Assembly (NCBI GenBank): GCA_018433975.1
Contig: JAHDQE010000027.1
Location: 17,461 to 81,460 of the forward strand
Direction of reading: 5' to 3'
Source of the DNA: Ornatilinea sp.
Lineage (GTDB): Bacteria > Chloroflexota > Anaerolineae > Anaerolineales > Anaerolineaceae
DNA length: 64,000 bases
Below are positions 54,718-62,652 of the stretch, piece by piece. The position numbers and the translations under genes are program-made. The stretch's first letter is position 1. The number at the start of each line of letters is the position of its first letter. The notes below the pieces were generated by a model. It worked only from the letters and a program-made list of their open reading frames with translations, had not been told where the DNA came from and did no database searches.

Positions 54718-55544
54718 ACCTCAACCAGAATCTACCGGAAAGGCCAACCGGCCTGGCGCGCATCGCGGCCGCCTTTGATCGGGCCAAAGCCGAAGAACGG
54801 GCTGCCCTGATCCTGTATTACACCCTCGGGTACCCCGCCCCGCAGCTCTCTCTGGAGGTGATCGCGGCGGTCGCGGAAGCGGGTGCCGATATCATCGAGC
54901 TGGGCGTGCCCTTCTCGGACCCGCTGGCCGACGGCCCCACCATCCAGGGCTCCACCCAGCAGGCCCTGGAACAGGGCATGACCGTCGCCCGTTGTTTGGA
55001 AATGACCGCCCAGCTCCGCCGGAACGGGGTGAAGCAGGCCCTGGTCCTGATGGGCTATTACAACCCGCTCCTGGCGTATGGCGTCGAGCGCTACGTGGCC
55101 GATGCGGTCCGGGCCGGAGCGGATGGCTTGATCATCCCCGACCTGCCGCCTGAAGAAGCGGACCGGCTGGATGCTGCCTGCCGGGCGCACCACATGGCCC
55201 TGATTTACCTGCTTTCCCCGGCTTCACCCCCCGAGCGGGTCCAACTGGCCGCGGAAAGGACCAGCGGCTTTTTATACCTCGTTTCCCTGGCCGGGGTCAC
55301 CGGGGCGCGCCGCGAACTGCCGGCTTACCTTCCGGAGTTTACCGCGCGGGCCGGAGCCGCCGCGCACACCCCGACGGCAGTGGGCTTCGGGATTTCAACT
55401 CCCGAGCAGGCCCGCGCGGTGGGCGAGCTGGCGGATGGGGTCATTATCGGCTCGGCGCTGATCGACGCCGTGCGCCGCTCCCCCCATCCGGTGCGCGCCG
55501 CCGGAGAGTTTATCACCGCCATTCGTGCCGGGCTGGTGGGGTGA
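54714..55544 (+). CDS. trpA: Tryptophan synthase alpha subunit
   Basis: A 276-aa TIM-barrel subunit that splits indole-glycerol phosphate and channels indole to TrpB. The catalytic Glu is in [17 protein letters not shown], with the catalytic Asp in the [10 protein letters not shown] region, and the phosphate site is [12 protein letters not shown]. Last gene of the operon; a strong terminator follows 29 bp after the stop. Confidence 0.96.
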   Translation: MNLNQNLPERPTGLARIAAAFDRAKAEERAALILYYTLGYPAPQLSLEVIAAVAEAGADIIELGVPFSDPLADGPTIQGSTQQALEQGMTVARCLEMTAQLRRNGVKQALVLMGYYNPLLAYGVERYVADAVRAGADGLIIPDLPPEEADRLDAACRAHHMALIYLLSPASPPERVQLAAERTSGFLYLVSLAGVTGARRELPAYLPEFTARAGAAAHTPTAVGFGISTPEQARAVGELADGVIIGSALIDAVRRSPHPVRAAGEFITAIRAGLVG

Positions 55545-55572
55545 ACTGAGCGCCAAAGGACGAAATATGGAT

Positions 55573-55611
55573 AGCACAGACGGACACCCTCTTTGCGTGT
55601 CCGTCTGTGCT
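55573..55611. terminator. Terminator of the trp operon and convergent gluconokinase
   Basis: AGCACAGACGGACAC (55573-55587) pairs perfectly with GTGTCCGTCTGTGCT (55597-55611), 15 bp with a 9-nt loop, then TTTTAAAATTTT. It lies between convergent genes and serves both. Confidence 0.95.
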
Positions 55612-55612
55612 T

Positions 55613-56122
55613 TTAAAATTTTGCTTTTGAGGATCGGGAATTCTGAATGGCTTCCAGAATGTCCCGGACGATTTCGCCGGGCGGCCGGGATACGTCCTCC
55701 GTCAGCACGCCCTGGGGTTCTTCCAGGGCCTCGAACTGGCTCCGCAGCATTTCCGGCTTCATGTAGTGCGCGTCACGGCTTTGCATCCGCTCCAGGATCA
55801 GCTCGTAACTCCCCTTCAGGTAAACGAACTTCACCCGTTCGGCGTCCACCCGCAGCACCCGGCGGTATTTTTCCTTTAACGCCGAACAGGCCATCACCCC
55901 GCTTTCGCCTTTTGCCAGCCCCTCCCGGAGGATGGCAGCCAGAGCATCCAGCCAGCCGGCGCGGTCGGCATCGTTCAGCGGGATGCCGGAGGCCATTTTG
56001 GCGATGTTGGCGGGTGGGTGGTAGTGGTCCCCATCGTAGAACCGCCAGCCCAACTGCGCCGCCAGCGCTTCCCCGATGGTGGTCTTTCCGCACCCCGAAA
56101 CGCCCATAACGATGATAAACAG
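55613..56122 (-). CDS. gntK: Gluconokinase, probable CTG start
   Basis: A 169-aa kinase that phosphorylates gluconate to 6-phosphogluconate. It has the P-loop GVSGCGKTT directly after the first strand (FIIVM), then the family motifs YDGDHYHPPANIAKM, GIPLNDADR, VMACSALKEKYR and DAHYMKPEMLRSQFEALEEP. Family members start a few residues before the P-loop. The best start is CTG at 56122-56120, 5 nt after a perfect AGGAGG (56133-56128). The in-frame ATG upstream (56164) is part of the promoter -10 box and would not be in the mRNA, and no ATG, GTG or TTG lies between. Monocistronic. Confidence 0.88.
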   Translation of the reverse strand: MFIIVMGVSGCGKTTIGEALAAQLGWRFYDGDHYHPPANIAKMASGIPLNDADRAGWLDALAAILREGLAKGESGVMACSALKEKYRRVLRVDAERVKFVYLKGSYELILERMQSRDAHYMKPEMLRSQFEALEEPQGVLTEDVSRPPGEIVRDILEAIQNSRSSKAKF

Positions 56123-56159
56123 GTTAACCTCCTGGATGGTTGGATAGCGAGATGGGGCT

Positions 56160-56188
56160 ATCATACTGTATATGAATTGGCCTGGCAA
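56160..56188 (-). promoter_or_regulatory. Promoter of the gluconokinase gene
   Basis: On the minus strand TTGCCA (56188-56183), a 17-nt spacer and TATGAT (56165-56160) form a strong sigma70-type promoter. The expected start near 56153 leaves a leader of about 30 nt before the CTG codon. Confidence 0.8.
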
Positions 56189-56241
56189 GTTATGATGATA
56201 TATGAATGGAGAAATAAGCATTTATTTATAAAGGACCCTAG

Positions 56242-56478
56242 TGTCTGGAAATCAATCTGCCTGACAGACAAATGGCTTTGCAAGTTTATACTCGTCGCAT
56301 GCAGATTGGAGAAATATTTGGTGATATGAGAAGACACGGCTTTGACCCGGAAAGCACCATGTTTAAATACGCTGACAGATTATCACTGTTGACATTAGCG
56401 GTAACTCTGTTGTATATCTGGCTGGTTTGGATTGGTACATGCACTATCCGAGATGAATTGCGATACTTGGTGGATTAA
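56242..56478 (+). pseudogene. C-terminal remnant of a DDE transposase (IS4-like)
   Basis: The frame after an in-frame TAG at 56239-56241 encodes about 78 residues resembling the tail of IS4-type transposases: YTRRMQIGEIFGDMRRHGFD (the Y-x3-M-x-IE/G-x-F-D signature with the last catalytic acidic residue region), then DRLSLLTLAVTLLYIWLVWIG and RDELRYLVD. The N-terminal catalytic part is missing, so it is inactive. No terminal inverted repeats or target duplication could be assigned. It marks the left edge of the AT-rich island with the SIR2-like gene. Confidence 0.75.
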
Positions 56479-56572
56479 CTAGATCGGCGTGACCTTTAAT
56501 ATCTTTCAGATTTGCTTGAGCTTCATTGATTGCCAATTGGTTCGCTCACTTCTATTTTAGATTTTGTTATGT

Positions 56573-56601
56573 CCCTACAGTCGATTTCTTAAACTGTAGG
56601 G
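56573..56601. terminator. Stem-loop downstream of the SIR2-like gene
   Basis: CCCTACAG and CTGTAGGG form a perfect 8-bp stem with a 13-nt loop, 30 bp past the stop of the minus-strand SIR2-like gene. A T-run is lacking, so it could be a terminator or a leftover of a mobile-element end. Confidence 0.5.
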
Positions 56602-56630
56602 TGGCTAGAAATATAAGATTTTTTCAATAA

Positions 56631-58430
56631 TTAATTTTTTATTCTATATCGTCGAACCTGAAACATTTTTCCCCATGGGAGATATTGGCATGAATTTAAA
56701 TATTTATGAAATTCCTTTTGATAATGTTCGATCCAGTCTGTTTTACTGACGAAATGGCTCAAAAGAGCATATAACTTCCAGGTAAGAACATCTAATCCAA
56801 GTTTTTTACATTTCTCAACTTCTTTTAAAATTTGGATACACTTCTTTTCTTTCTGGCTAGGAGGAAAATCGTTTTCCATATGTGATCTTTCCTCGTTTAA
56901 TAGGACCATGATATTAGCTAGATAATAACCTAAATGCTCATATCCATCTTTTGGGTCTGGCGGGGAATATCTCGTTGCATCTTCTAATTCTGATAAAGGG
57001 ATGCCCAATTCTTGTGAAAGTAATCCAATTTGTTGATAATCAAACCAATTACCATTTTGAACAGATTCTTTGGCACATTTTATTAGCTTTGGTTTCAAAC
57101 GTGTACGTAAACTATTTGCTGAGCGAGTAATTTTAAACATTCTTAAAACTTCAGCCACTCGAATCATTAATAATAAGTATTTTAATTGAGAACGGGTGTG
57201 TGAAGATGGGCTCCCTAAGGCCCAGCTTAAGATTAAAATTACCAAGGATAGAAGAAATGCGCCTGAAGATCTGAGAGCATCCGAGGTCTCAAGCAGACAA
57301 TCCCCAACTTCGTACTGATCTTTTTTAGAAAATGAAAGAACTGCTTGGAAAAGATAATTCCATGCAGAGTCGAAGTAACGACCAGCATGAAATAAAGCTC
57401 TTGCTTTTTGTTTCTTTTCCATGGAACCAATTAATGGAATTGAATACATATTAAGTGTTTTTAGTGTTGGTTTTGGTGCAGCAATACTGTTTAAAATGCT
57501 GATTTGCCAGGTTCTTCTTTCTTCTTTTGAAAATGTTGATAGAAATTTCTGTAGGAGAATGTTTTTTTCCTCTTGCGCTTTTTCCCTTTCTTTACTCATA
57601 ATTTCAAATGACTGTATCCAATTGGAAAAAAGGATTTTCATATCTCCAATTAACTGAACTCCGTGCTTATCTATCAGTAAGCGATTTGCATTGACTGAAG
57701 GAACCTCTTCAGTGTATGTGTTCCAAATTAGATTGACATCACGAATTCGGTTAATGGTAGGACAAATATCAAAGTCTAATCCGGAATAAGCAATCAAAAT
57801 CAATTTGTGCCCAGAAATTAATTTCTCAAGGAGTTCCTTTTTTTCTTGTGGCAGGTATGCTTCTCGATGCAATGTAAAAATAGGCTTTTCATCAGCATCA
57901 ATTGATGCACTTCCATGAATTTTGAAATAAACAGGTAAATCTGTTCCTATGCAATCGTAAGCTTCCTTTTCGGAAATTGCTCTTTTATATGGAAAATCGT
58001 ATTTTTCTAATTCTTTATCTATACAGTTGTCATAATTGGTGGTTATTATTGCTGAGATTTTTCTTTTCACAAATGCTTCTGCGATTACCTGATGAAATGC
58101 GTTTGCATTGTCTTTGTTGTAAAGATTTAAAATGAAATTTTCGATTTTTTGTGGCGCTGGGCAAAATTCTAGTAAATGCTCAAAAGGTGTTGCGTTAAAT
58201 AATTTTTTGAGAACTTCAAAATTATTAGGATCGGGTTGAAAAATATCTTTGTAAAATAAACTTTCAAATAGGGCTTCAGTAAAATTTCGTCCAGATGGTA
58301 ACGATGTTGGTGGATACTCGGAAATAGGTGACCCGACTAGTAAAACAGGAGAATCCTTTTGGAACTCTTTGATTAGATTTTCACCCCATTTGGTTTGCAA
58401 TTTGATTTTTTGAAAATCTATATTCCCCAT
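56631..58430 (-). CDS. SIR2-like domain protein, candidate NAD-consuming defence effector
   Basis: A 599-aa soluble protein. The N-terminal 300 residues show the SIR2-like fold: VLLVGSPISEYPPTSLPSGRN (nucleotide loop), TTNYD at 130-134, KIHGS at 170-174 with the catalytic-type His, and YSGLDFD from 215. The C-terminal half is helical (repeats around ARALFHAGRYFDSAWNYLFQA) and may be a TPR-like sensor. Stand-alone SIR2-like proteins of this design are NADases in several anti-phage systems (Thoeris ThsA, DSR and relatives), but its own function is not proven. I start at ATG 58430; a TTG four codons earlier is possible. Base composition is far more AT-rich than both flanks and a transposase remnant lies beside it, so it was probably acquired by transfer. 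Confidence 0.85.
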   Translation of the reverse strand: MGNIDFQKIKLQTKWGENLIKEFQKDSPVLLVGSPISEYPPTSLPSGRNFTEALFESLFYKDIFQPDPNNFEVLKKLFNATPFEHLLEFCPAPQKIENFILNLYNKDNANAFHQVIAEAFVKRKISAIITTNYDNCIDKELEKYDFPYKRAISEKEAYDCIGTDLPVYFKIHGSASIDADEKPIFTLHREAYLPQEKKELLEKLISGHKLILIAYSGLDFDICPTINRIRDVNLIWNTYTEEVPSVNANRLLIDKHGVQLIGDMKILFSNWIQSFEIMSKEREKAQEEKNILLQKFLSTFSKEERRTWQISILNSIAAPKPTLKTLNMYSIPLIGSMEKKQKARALFHAGRYFDSAWNYLFQAVLSFSKKDQYEVGDCLLETSDALRSSGAFLLSLVILILSWALGSPSSHTRSQLKYLLLMIRVAEVLRMFKITRSANSLRTRLKPKLIKCAKESVQNGNWFDYQQIGLLSQELGIPLSELEDATRYSPPDPKDGYEHLGYYLANIMVLLNEERSHMENDFPPSQKEKKCIQILKEVEKCKKLGLDVLTWKLYALLSHFVSKTDWIEHYQKEFHKYLNSCQYLPWGKMFQVRRYRIKN

Positions 58431-58464
58431 ATTGTTCCCCAATTTACATAAATCAATTAATTGA

Positions 58465-58492
58465 ATTATACATTACAGCTATAATAGCTCAA
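58465..58492 (-). promoter_or_regulatory. Promoter of the SIR2-like gene
   Basis: TTGAGC (58492-58487), a 16-nt spacer and consensus TATAAT (58470-58465) on the minus strand. The start would be near 58458, leaving about 28 nt of leader, so the gene is expressed alone. Confidence 0.75.
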
Positions 58493-58676
58493 TTGGATGA
58501 TTGTGATAGTGAGTATGAAATTATATTTTGATTTTGCAGAGAGGGCTTTGACTAAAGTATTTGAGAATAGGTGAAATTGATTCGTTGATGTAAAGAATTA
58601 AACATATTGCCTCTGTACATCCTTCCTTGGTCTCCCACCAAGACTTTGCGCGCCCACCTTCTATAAGAGAAATACC
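58493..58676. other. AT-rich boundary between the SIR2 island and the radical SAM operon
   Basis: A non-coding stretch. It holds a short CTTGG/CCAAG hairpin near 58627-58645 without a T-run, downstream of the CoA-ligase gene. Composition changes sharply here from AT-rich to GC-rich, marking the likely right edge of the inserted island. No inverted or direct repeat was found. Confidence 0.4.
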
Positions 58677-59966
58677 TTAAACCTCCGCCGTCTCCCGGAG
58701 GATAACCCGTTTGGCGATGCTTCCCGGATGGTGGGGGGCCGGGCAGCACCTCACCCGGACATCCAGCGCATCGAGGAACGGGATTCCCCGCAAGGCCCGG
58801 TAAACCGTCTCCTCGGAGAGGCCGCTGTCCAGCGTTTGAGCTTCGATGACCAGGCGCGGCTTTTCTTCACTCCCTGCCACCGTGAGGGTGTAATCCAGCA
58901 GCCCGGGGAGGGTAAAGAGGGTTTCGTCAAACTCGGGCAGTTGTAAACACGCTTCTCCCGCCCGGATAAAACCGTCGTACCTTCCCGAAGCTTTTTCCAT
59001 CGTCTTCAGCACCGTCCCGCAGGGACATTGCCCCCGGAGAAAGCGGCTGCGGTCCCCCATGCGGTAGCGGATCAGGGGCATCCCTTCACAGGTGAGCGTC
59101 GTGAAGACCACCTCCCCGAATTCTCCGTCCTCAACATGCTCCCCGGTAAGGGGATCGACGATCTCAAAATACAGGTCGGCTTCGCGCAAATGGTAACCGC
59201 GGTGCGCGGCGCATTCCACCCCGCCTCCCAGCCCCATTTCGGTGGTGCCGTAATGGTTGTAAACGTCACCGCCCCAGACCGCGCGCAGGGTCTTCACGAT
59301 GGCCGCCGGCACATAGTCCGTCGACAGCAGTACGCTGCGGGGTCTGTGCATTTCAGGCCGCCAGCGCAGCGCCATCCCCAGCACCTGGGTCGGCGAGCCT
59401 ACCAGACAGTCCGCTTTTTGGTGGTTCAGGGTTTCCAGCGCGTGGGCAGGGTCTCTCACCGGCCCGTAAGGGATCGGGGCCATTTCCAGCCGTTCCAATC
59501 CGCTCCGCAGCAAATCCCCCACGCTCCCGGCCCTTTCTCCCGGCAGCAGGATCAAGACCCGTTCACCGGGGCGGACAAACGTGGACATCCCGACCCCGAA
59601 GAAATCTCTTGTCAATTCCTGGTCGCCGGTGGTGAAGTACAGGCGCTTGGGTTCTCCGGTGGTTCCGGAGCTCTGGAGCGTTACCACGCGCCGGATTTGG
59701 TCCTGTGAAACGCACAACAGGTGCAGCGGGTTCCGGCGGATATCCTCCGGCCCGGTAAAGGGGAATTGGCGGAACTCGTCGAGGGAGGAAAGGACCTGCG
59801 GCATTCCTGCCAGGTGCCTCTTGTAAAATGCGCTTCCGGACCGGGCCAGGGACAGGGTCTCATTCAGTTTGTGGAGCTGCCAGGCCTCAATTTCCTGCCG
59901 GGTCAGCTCTGCCCGCCCGGCGCCTATCTTGCGGCAGATCCAGGGTTCAAGCGGAGTGATTTCCAT
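58677..59966 (-). CDS. AMP-dependent CoA ligase-like protein (PaaK-like, DVU_1553 type)
   Basis: A 429-aa adenylating enzyme of the phenylacetate-CoA ligase family. The ATP loop SSGTTGEPK, the HYGTTEMGLGGGVEC core motif, EMPLIRYRMGD-like (EGMPLIRYRMGD) hinge and CPCGTVLKTMEKASGRYDG, typical of PaaK, are present. I start at ATG 59966, 20 nt inside the end of the radical SAM gene; the open frame further upstream only mirrors that gene. It is the last gene of the six-gene minus-strand operon. Its natural acid substrate is unknown; no phenylacetate genes are near, so a cofactor- or modification-related activation step is possible. Confidence 0.88.
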   Translation of the reverse strand: MEITPLEPWICRKIGAGRAELTRQEIEAWQLHKLNETLSLARSGSAFYKRHLAGMPQVLSSLDEFRQFPFTGPEDIRRNPLHLLCVSQDQIRRVVTLQSSGTTGEPKRLYFTTGDQELTRDFFGVGMSTFVRPGERVLILLPGERAGSVGDLLRSGLERLEMAPIPYGPVRDPAHALETLNHQKADCLVGSPTQVLGMALRWRPEMHRPRSVLLSTDYVPAAIVKTLRAVWGGDVYNHYGTTEMGLGGGVECAAHRGYHLREADLYFEIVDPLTGEHVEDGEFGEVVFTTLTCEGMPLIRYRMGDRSRFLRGQCPCGTVLKTMEKASGRYDGFIRAGEACLQLPEFDETLFTLPGLLDYTLTVAGSEEKPRLVIEAQTLDSGLSEETVYRALRGIPFLDALDVRVRCCPAPHHPGSIAKRVILRETAEV

Positions 59967-61317
59967 TGGTTTTCCGGTATAGCGAATGCCCCTTCTGGTT
60001 GGTGAGGTTATACGCGCAGAACGGGACCAGCCGCTCGTCTGGGCTGGCGACATGGATGCAGCAGTCGCGCAGGCGTTCAAGGTCCAGTGTCCAGGCATCC
60101 TGGAATGCCATGGCTGAAAGGCAGAAAGTGTGGGTCCGCTTTCTCTCCAGAAAGACATCCCATTCCCCCAGGCTGGGGCCGTCAACGATCCGCAGGTCCT
60201 TTGCCGGTTTGGGAGAGACCCAGTTGGCGGCAACAAAGGCGCGGGCCCGCGCCGCGCCCTCCGCGGCGATGAGCGGTTTGCACCCGCAGCTTTCCTGCTC
60301 ATGCCGCGAGATAGGTTGGAGGGAGCCGTCCGGCATCAATACAAAATTGGCGTGGAAAGAGCAAAGCGCATTTTCGCAGCCCGGCGGGCAAAACGCGCGG
60401 GAGCTGACCAGCCCGTTCATCTGAATTTCGATGGCCTGTATGACTTCCGGCAGGGTGATGCGGGATGAGTCGGAAGGTTGCTCCGGATATCGTCCAAAAT
60501 AACTGATGGGCTGGAAATGCACGCCGCGTACGGTGGGCATTTGCGCCAGCGCCAGGCGGATGATGTCGCCGATATTCTCTGTATTCACCCCGGGGATAAG
60601 CGTCGGCACCAGCACCACCCCCACATCCATTTCGATACAATTTGCGATGGCCGCCATTTTTTGAACGAGCAGTCCCCGCCCGCGGATCCGGTTATAGATC
60701 GCATCGTTTGTCCCGTCGAACTGCAAAAAAACGGTTGAAAGCCCGGCAGCTTTGAGCTGCGCCAGGTATTCAGGGTCGCGTGCCAGGCGCAGGCCGTTGG
60801 TGTTCAGTTGGAAGAACTGGAACCCGTAAGAGCGTCCCAGCCGGATGATTTCAGGCAGGTCATCCCGGAGGCAGGGTTCGCCCCCCGAAAGCTGGAGGTT
60901 GTAAGGCCCGCCCATAGCCAGCAGGCGCTCAAACCAGGCCGCGATCTCTTGCAGGGTCCAATCTTTCAGACCGGTCTCTCCTGAATCGGCAAAACAGATC
61001 GGGCAGTTCAAATCACACCGCTGGGTGACTTCCAGCAATACGGAGCAGGTATGCTGGCGGTGTTCGCCGCACAGACCGCAGTCGAAAGGGCAGCCGTCTC
61101 TGACCTCGGTGGCCGGATTTTTGGGGAACGATGGGATTTTTGGACGCGTCCAGGAGGTGATCCGCGGTTCCCCCCGCCAGATCACGGTTTGGAATTCGCC
61201 GTGCAGCGGGCAGGTCTTTACCAGATAGGTATCTCCACCCTCTGTGACGCGCTTCGCGGGGATGCGGGCCAGACATTCGGGACACACGCTCTCGGTGTGT
61301 GAGAGGATTTCAGCCAT
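59947..61317 (-). CDS. trsS: Radical SAM protein, TrsS-like
   Basis: A 456-aa radical SAM enzyme. The SAM-cluster motif is Cys101, Cys105, Cys108 (RCDLNCPICFA). A Cys-rich N-terminus (Cys12, Cys15, Cys36, Cys76, Cys80, Cys83, Cys91; CPFDCGLCGEHRQHTC) precedes it, and further Cys lie in FCPPGCENALC and ESCGC, suggesting extra Fe-S clusters. The layout is that of the family annotated as radical SAM (seleno)protein TrsS, related to archaeal MJ0619-type proteins; this member uses Cys, not Sec. GGEP-type SAM contacts (LQLSGGEPCLRDDLPEI) are seen. It overlaps both neighbours, so the operon is translationally coupled. The reaction is unknown. Confidence 0.85.
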   Translation of the reverse strand: MAEILSHTESVCPECLARIPAKRVTEGGDTYLVKTCPLHGEFQTVIWRGEPRITSWTRPKIPSFPKNPATEVRDGCPFDCGLCGEHRQHTCSVLLEVTQRCDLNCPICFADSGETGLKDWTLQEIAAWFERLLAMGGPYNLQLSGGEPCLRDDLPEIIRLGRSYGFQFFQLNTNGLRLARDPEYLAQLKAAGLSTVFLQFDGTNDAIYNRIRGRGLLVQKMAAIANCIEMDVGVVLVPTLIPGVNTENIGDIIRLALAQMPTVRGVHFQPISYFGRYPEQPSDSSRITLPEVIQAIEIQMNGLVSSRAFCPPGCENALCSFHANFVLMPDGSLQPISRHEQESCGCKPLIAAEGAARARAFVAANWVSPKPAKDLRIVDGPSLGEWDVFLERKRTHTFCLSAMAFQDAWTLDLERLRDCCIHVASPDERLVPFCAYNLTNQKGHSLYRKTNGNHSA

Positions 61318-61756
61318 TCTCTAACCCCGAGAGGTCATAGCCGTTTTCCACCAGTAATTCTTTTGCCTTTTGAAGGACCTCCGATACCATGACCGGACAG
61401 CGGGCAGCGCGGTTCTGCGCATCTCCGGCGAGGATATCTGCACAGCGGATGGAACCGTACTCCGCTTCAAACCGCTCTTTGAACCATCTGACCAGGTCCT
61501 CCACCATGAAAGCCAGGCGCGGGTCTTCTTCCTGCTCCGGGAGCCCTTTTCCTGCGTATAGCCCTAACAGGCAGGCGCCGCCCGTCAGCGCGCCGCAGAT
61601 TTCTCCGCTGAACCCCATCCCTCCGGCCAGCCCTTGCATGGCCCGGACGAGGTCGGGGTTGCTTTTCCCCATCAGTTCGAGGCCCTGCAGGATGAGGATC
61701 TGGCTGCAATAAAAGCCCTGCTTGCGTAACGCCACCATTTGTTCCATTCCGTCCAT
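61310..61756 (-). CDS. C-GCAxxG-C-C family protein (DVU_1555-like)
   Basis: A 148-aa small redox-type protein. Conserved parts are the CSQ near the N-terminus (FYCSQILILQGLEL), the GFSGEICGALTGGACLLGL core, and late Cys in IRCADI and ARCPVMV, matching the C_GCAxxG_C_C family, whose members bind a metal or Fe-S centre and partner with other redox enzymes. I take ATG 61756, 1 bp after the methyltransferase stop; the stop overlaps the radical SAM start by 8 nt. Confidence 0.85.
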   Translation of the reverse strand: MDGMEQMVALRKQGFYCSQILILQGLELMGKSNPDLVRAMQGLAGGMGFSGEICGALTGGACLLGLYAGKGLPEQEEDPRLAFMVEDLVRWFKERFEAEYGSIRCADILAGDAQNRAARCPVMVSEVLQKAKELLVENGYDLSGLENG

Positions 61757-61757
61757 A

Positions 61758-62435
61758 TTACCCTTTCCTTGCCACCAGGAAATAGTAGCCCAACTTTGCC
61801 CGTGCCGCCGCCAGAAACAGTTCAAATGGATCGGTTGAGGCTGCGTCCGCCAGCGTGCAGACCGGAAAATTCTTCAATTGCTCCGAACAGTCTTCCCAGG
61901 TCTCAATTTTGAACCCGTGCTGTTCGGCTTCTCCTGCGATCTGGTCCCTGCTCATGGCAGCCCGGATGCAGGAATCGAATCCAAGCTGGCGCAGCGCGGG
62001 GATTCCTTTTTCGTCACGCGCGTAGATGTCGCTGACGATCAGCGTTCCCGGTTTTCGAAGCACCCTTGAAAACTCGCGCAGGGCGGCCCCTGTCTCGAAC
62101 AACGACAGCGCGCATTCCGTGATGACCGCGTCCATGCTTTCGCTCGCGAGGGGAAGGAATTCGCTCCGGGCTTGCAGGAGCGGGCCTTCTGGGGTCTGGT
62201 GCCGCGCGCGTTTCAGCAATTTCCCGGAGATATCGGCCCCCAGGGGATCACATCCCGTTTTCTCTTTGAGGTATCTCAGCGTGGCCCCCGCGCCGCAGCC
62301 CACATCCAGGACCAGTGACCCGGGGCCTAAATCACAGCTTGCCAGCGCCCGCTCTGTGATTGCCAGGCCGCCCGGACGCATAACTTGCCCGGGGATTTTC
62401 TGCCAGGCAAGGTGTTCGTACAGCGATTCCGGCAC
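61758..62435 (-). CDS. SAM-dependent methyltransferase (DVU_1556-like)
   Basis: A 225-aa class I methyltransferase. The SAM motif is VLDVGCGAGATLRYL, followed by LGADIS and the SEFLPLASESMDAVITECALSLF region. GGAGG at 62449-62445 is 9 nt before GTG 62435, which I prefer to an ATG at 62462 inside the preceding gene. The C-terminus is unusual and hydrophobic (FLAAARAKLGYYFLVARKG). In the operon it may modify a small molecule or cofactor produced by the radical SAM protein; the acceptor is unknown. Confidence 0.85.
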   Translation of the reverse strand: MPESLYEHLAWQKIPGQVMRPGGLAITERALASCDLGPGSLVLDVGCGAGATLRYLKEKTGCDPLGADISGKLLKRARHQTPEGPLLQARSEFLPLASESMDAVITECALSLFETGAALREFSRVLRKPGTLIVSDIYARDEKGIPALRQLGFDSCIRAAMSRDQIAGEAEQHGFKIETWEDCSEQLKNFPVCTLADAASTDPFELFLAAARAKLGYYFLVARKG

Positions 62436-62436
62436 G

Positions 62437-62652
62437 CTATTTATCCTCCAGCGCCTTTTCAACCTCGTTCATTTTCCCCATTGCCAGCTCTTCCGGGATC
62501 AAAACCAGCCCGCAGTGCGGACATTGGAGCAAATCAACGGGGAATGAACTCCCCAGATAAGAGATATCCACCTTGCCGGGCACCAGCGGTTCGCCGCAGT
62601 TGGCGCAGGTCCAATCCGGATAGGCGGAGAGATCGACATACTGGCTGCTCAT
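62437..62652 (-). CDS. Small four-cysteine redox or zinc-ribbon protein (DVU_1557-like)
   Basis: A 71-aa protein with two CxxC pairs, CANCGEP and CPHCGLV, separated by 26 residues, resembling a rubredoxin-like or zinc-ribbon fold. It overlaps the upstream Fe-S gene by 4 nt (ATGA) and is followed by the methyltransferase after 1 bp, so it is made in step with them. It may bind Fe or Zn and carry electrons for, or bring together, the other proteins. Confidence 0.85.
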   Translation of the reverse strand: MSSQYVDLSAYPDWTCANCGEPLVPGKVDISYLGSSFPVDLLQCPHCGLVLIPEELAMGKMNEVEKALEDK

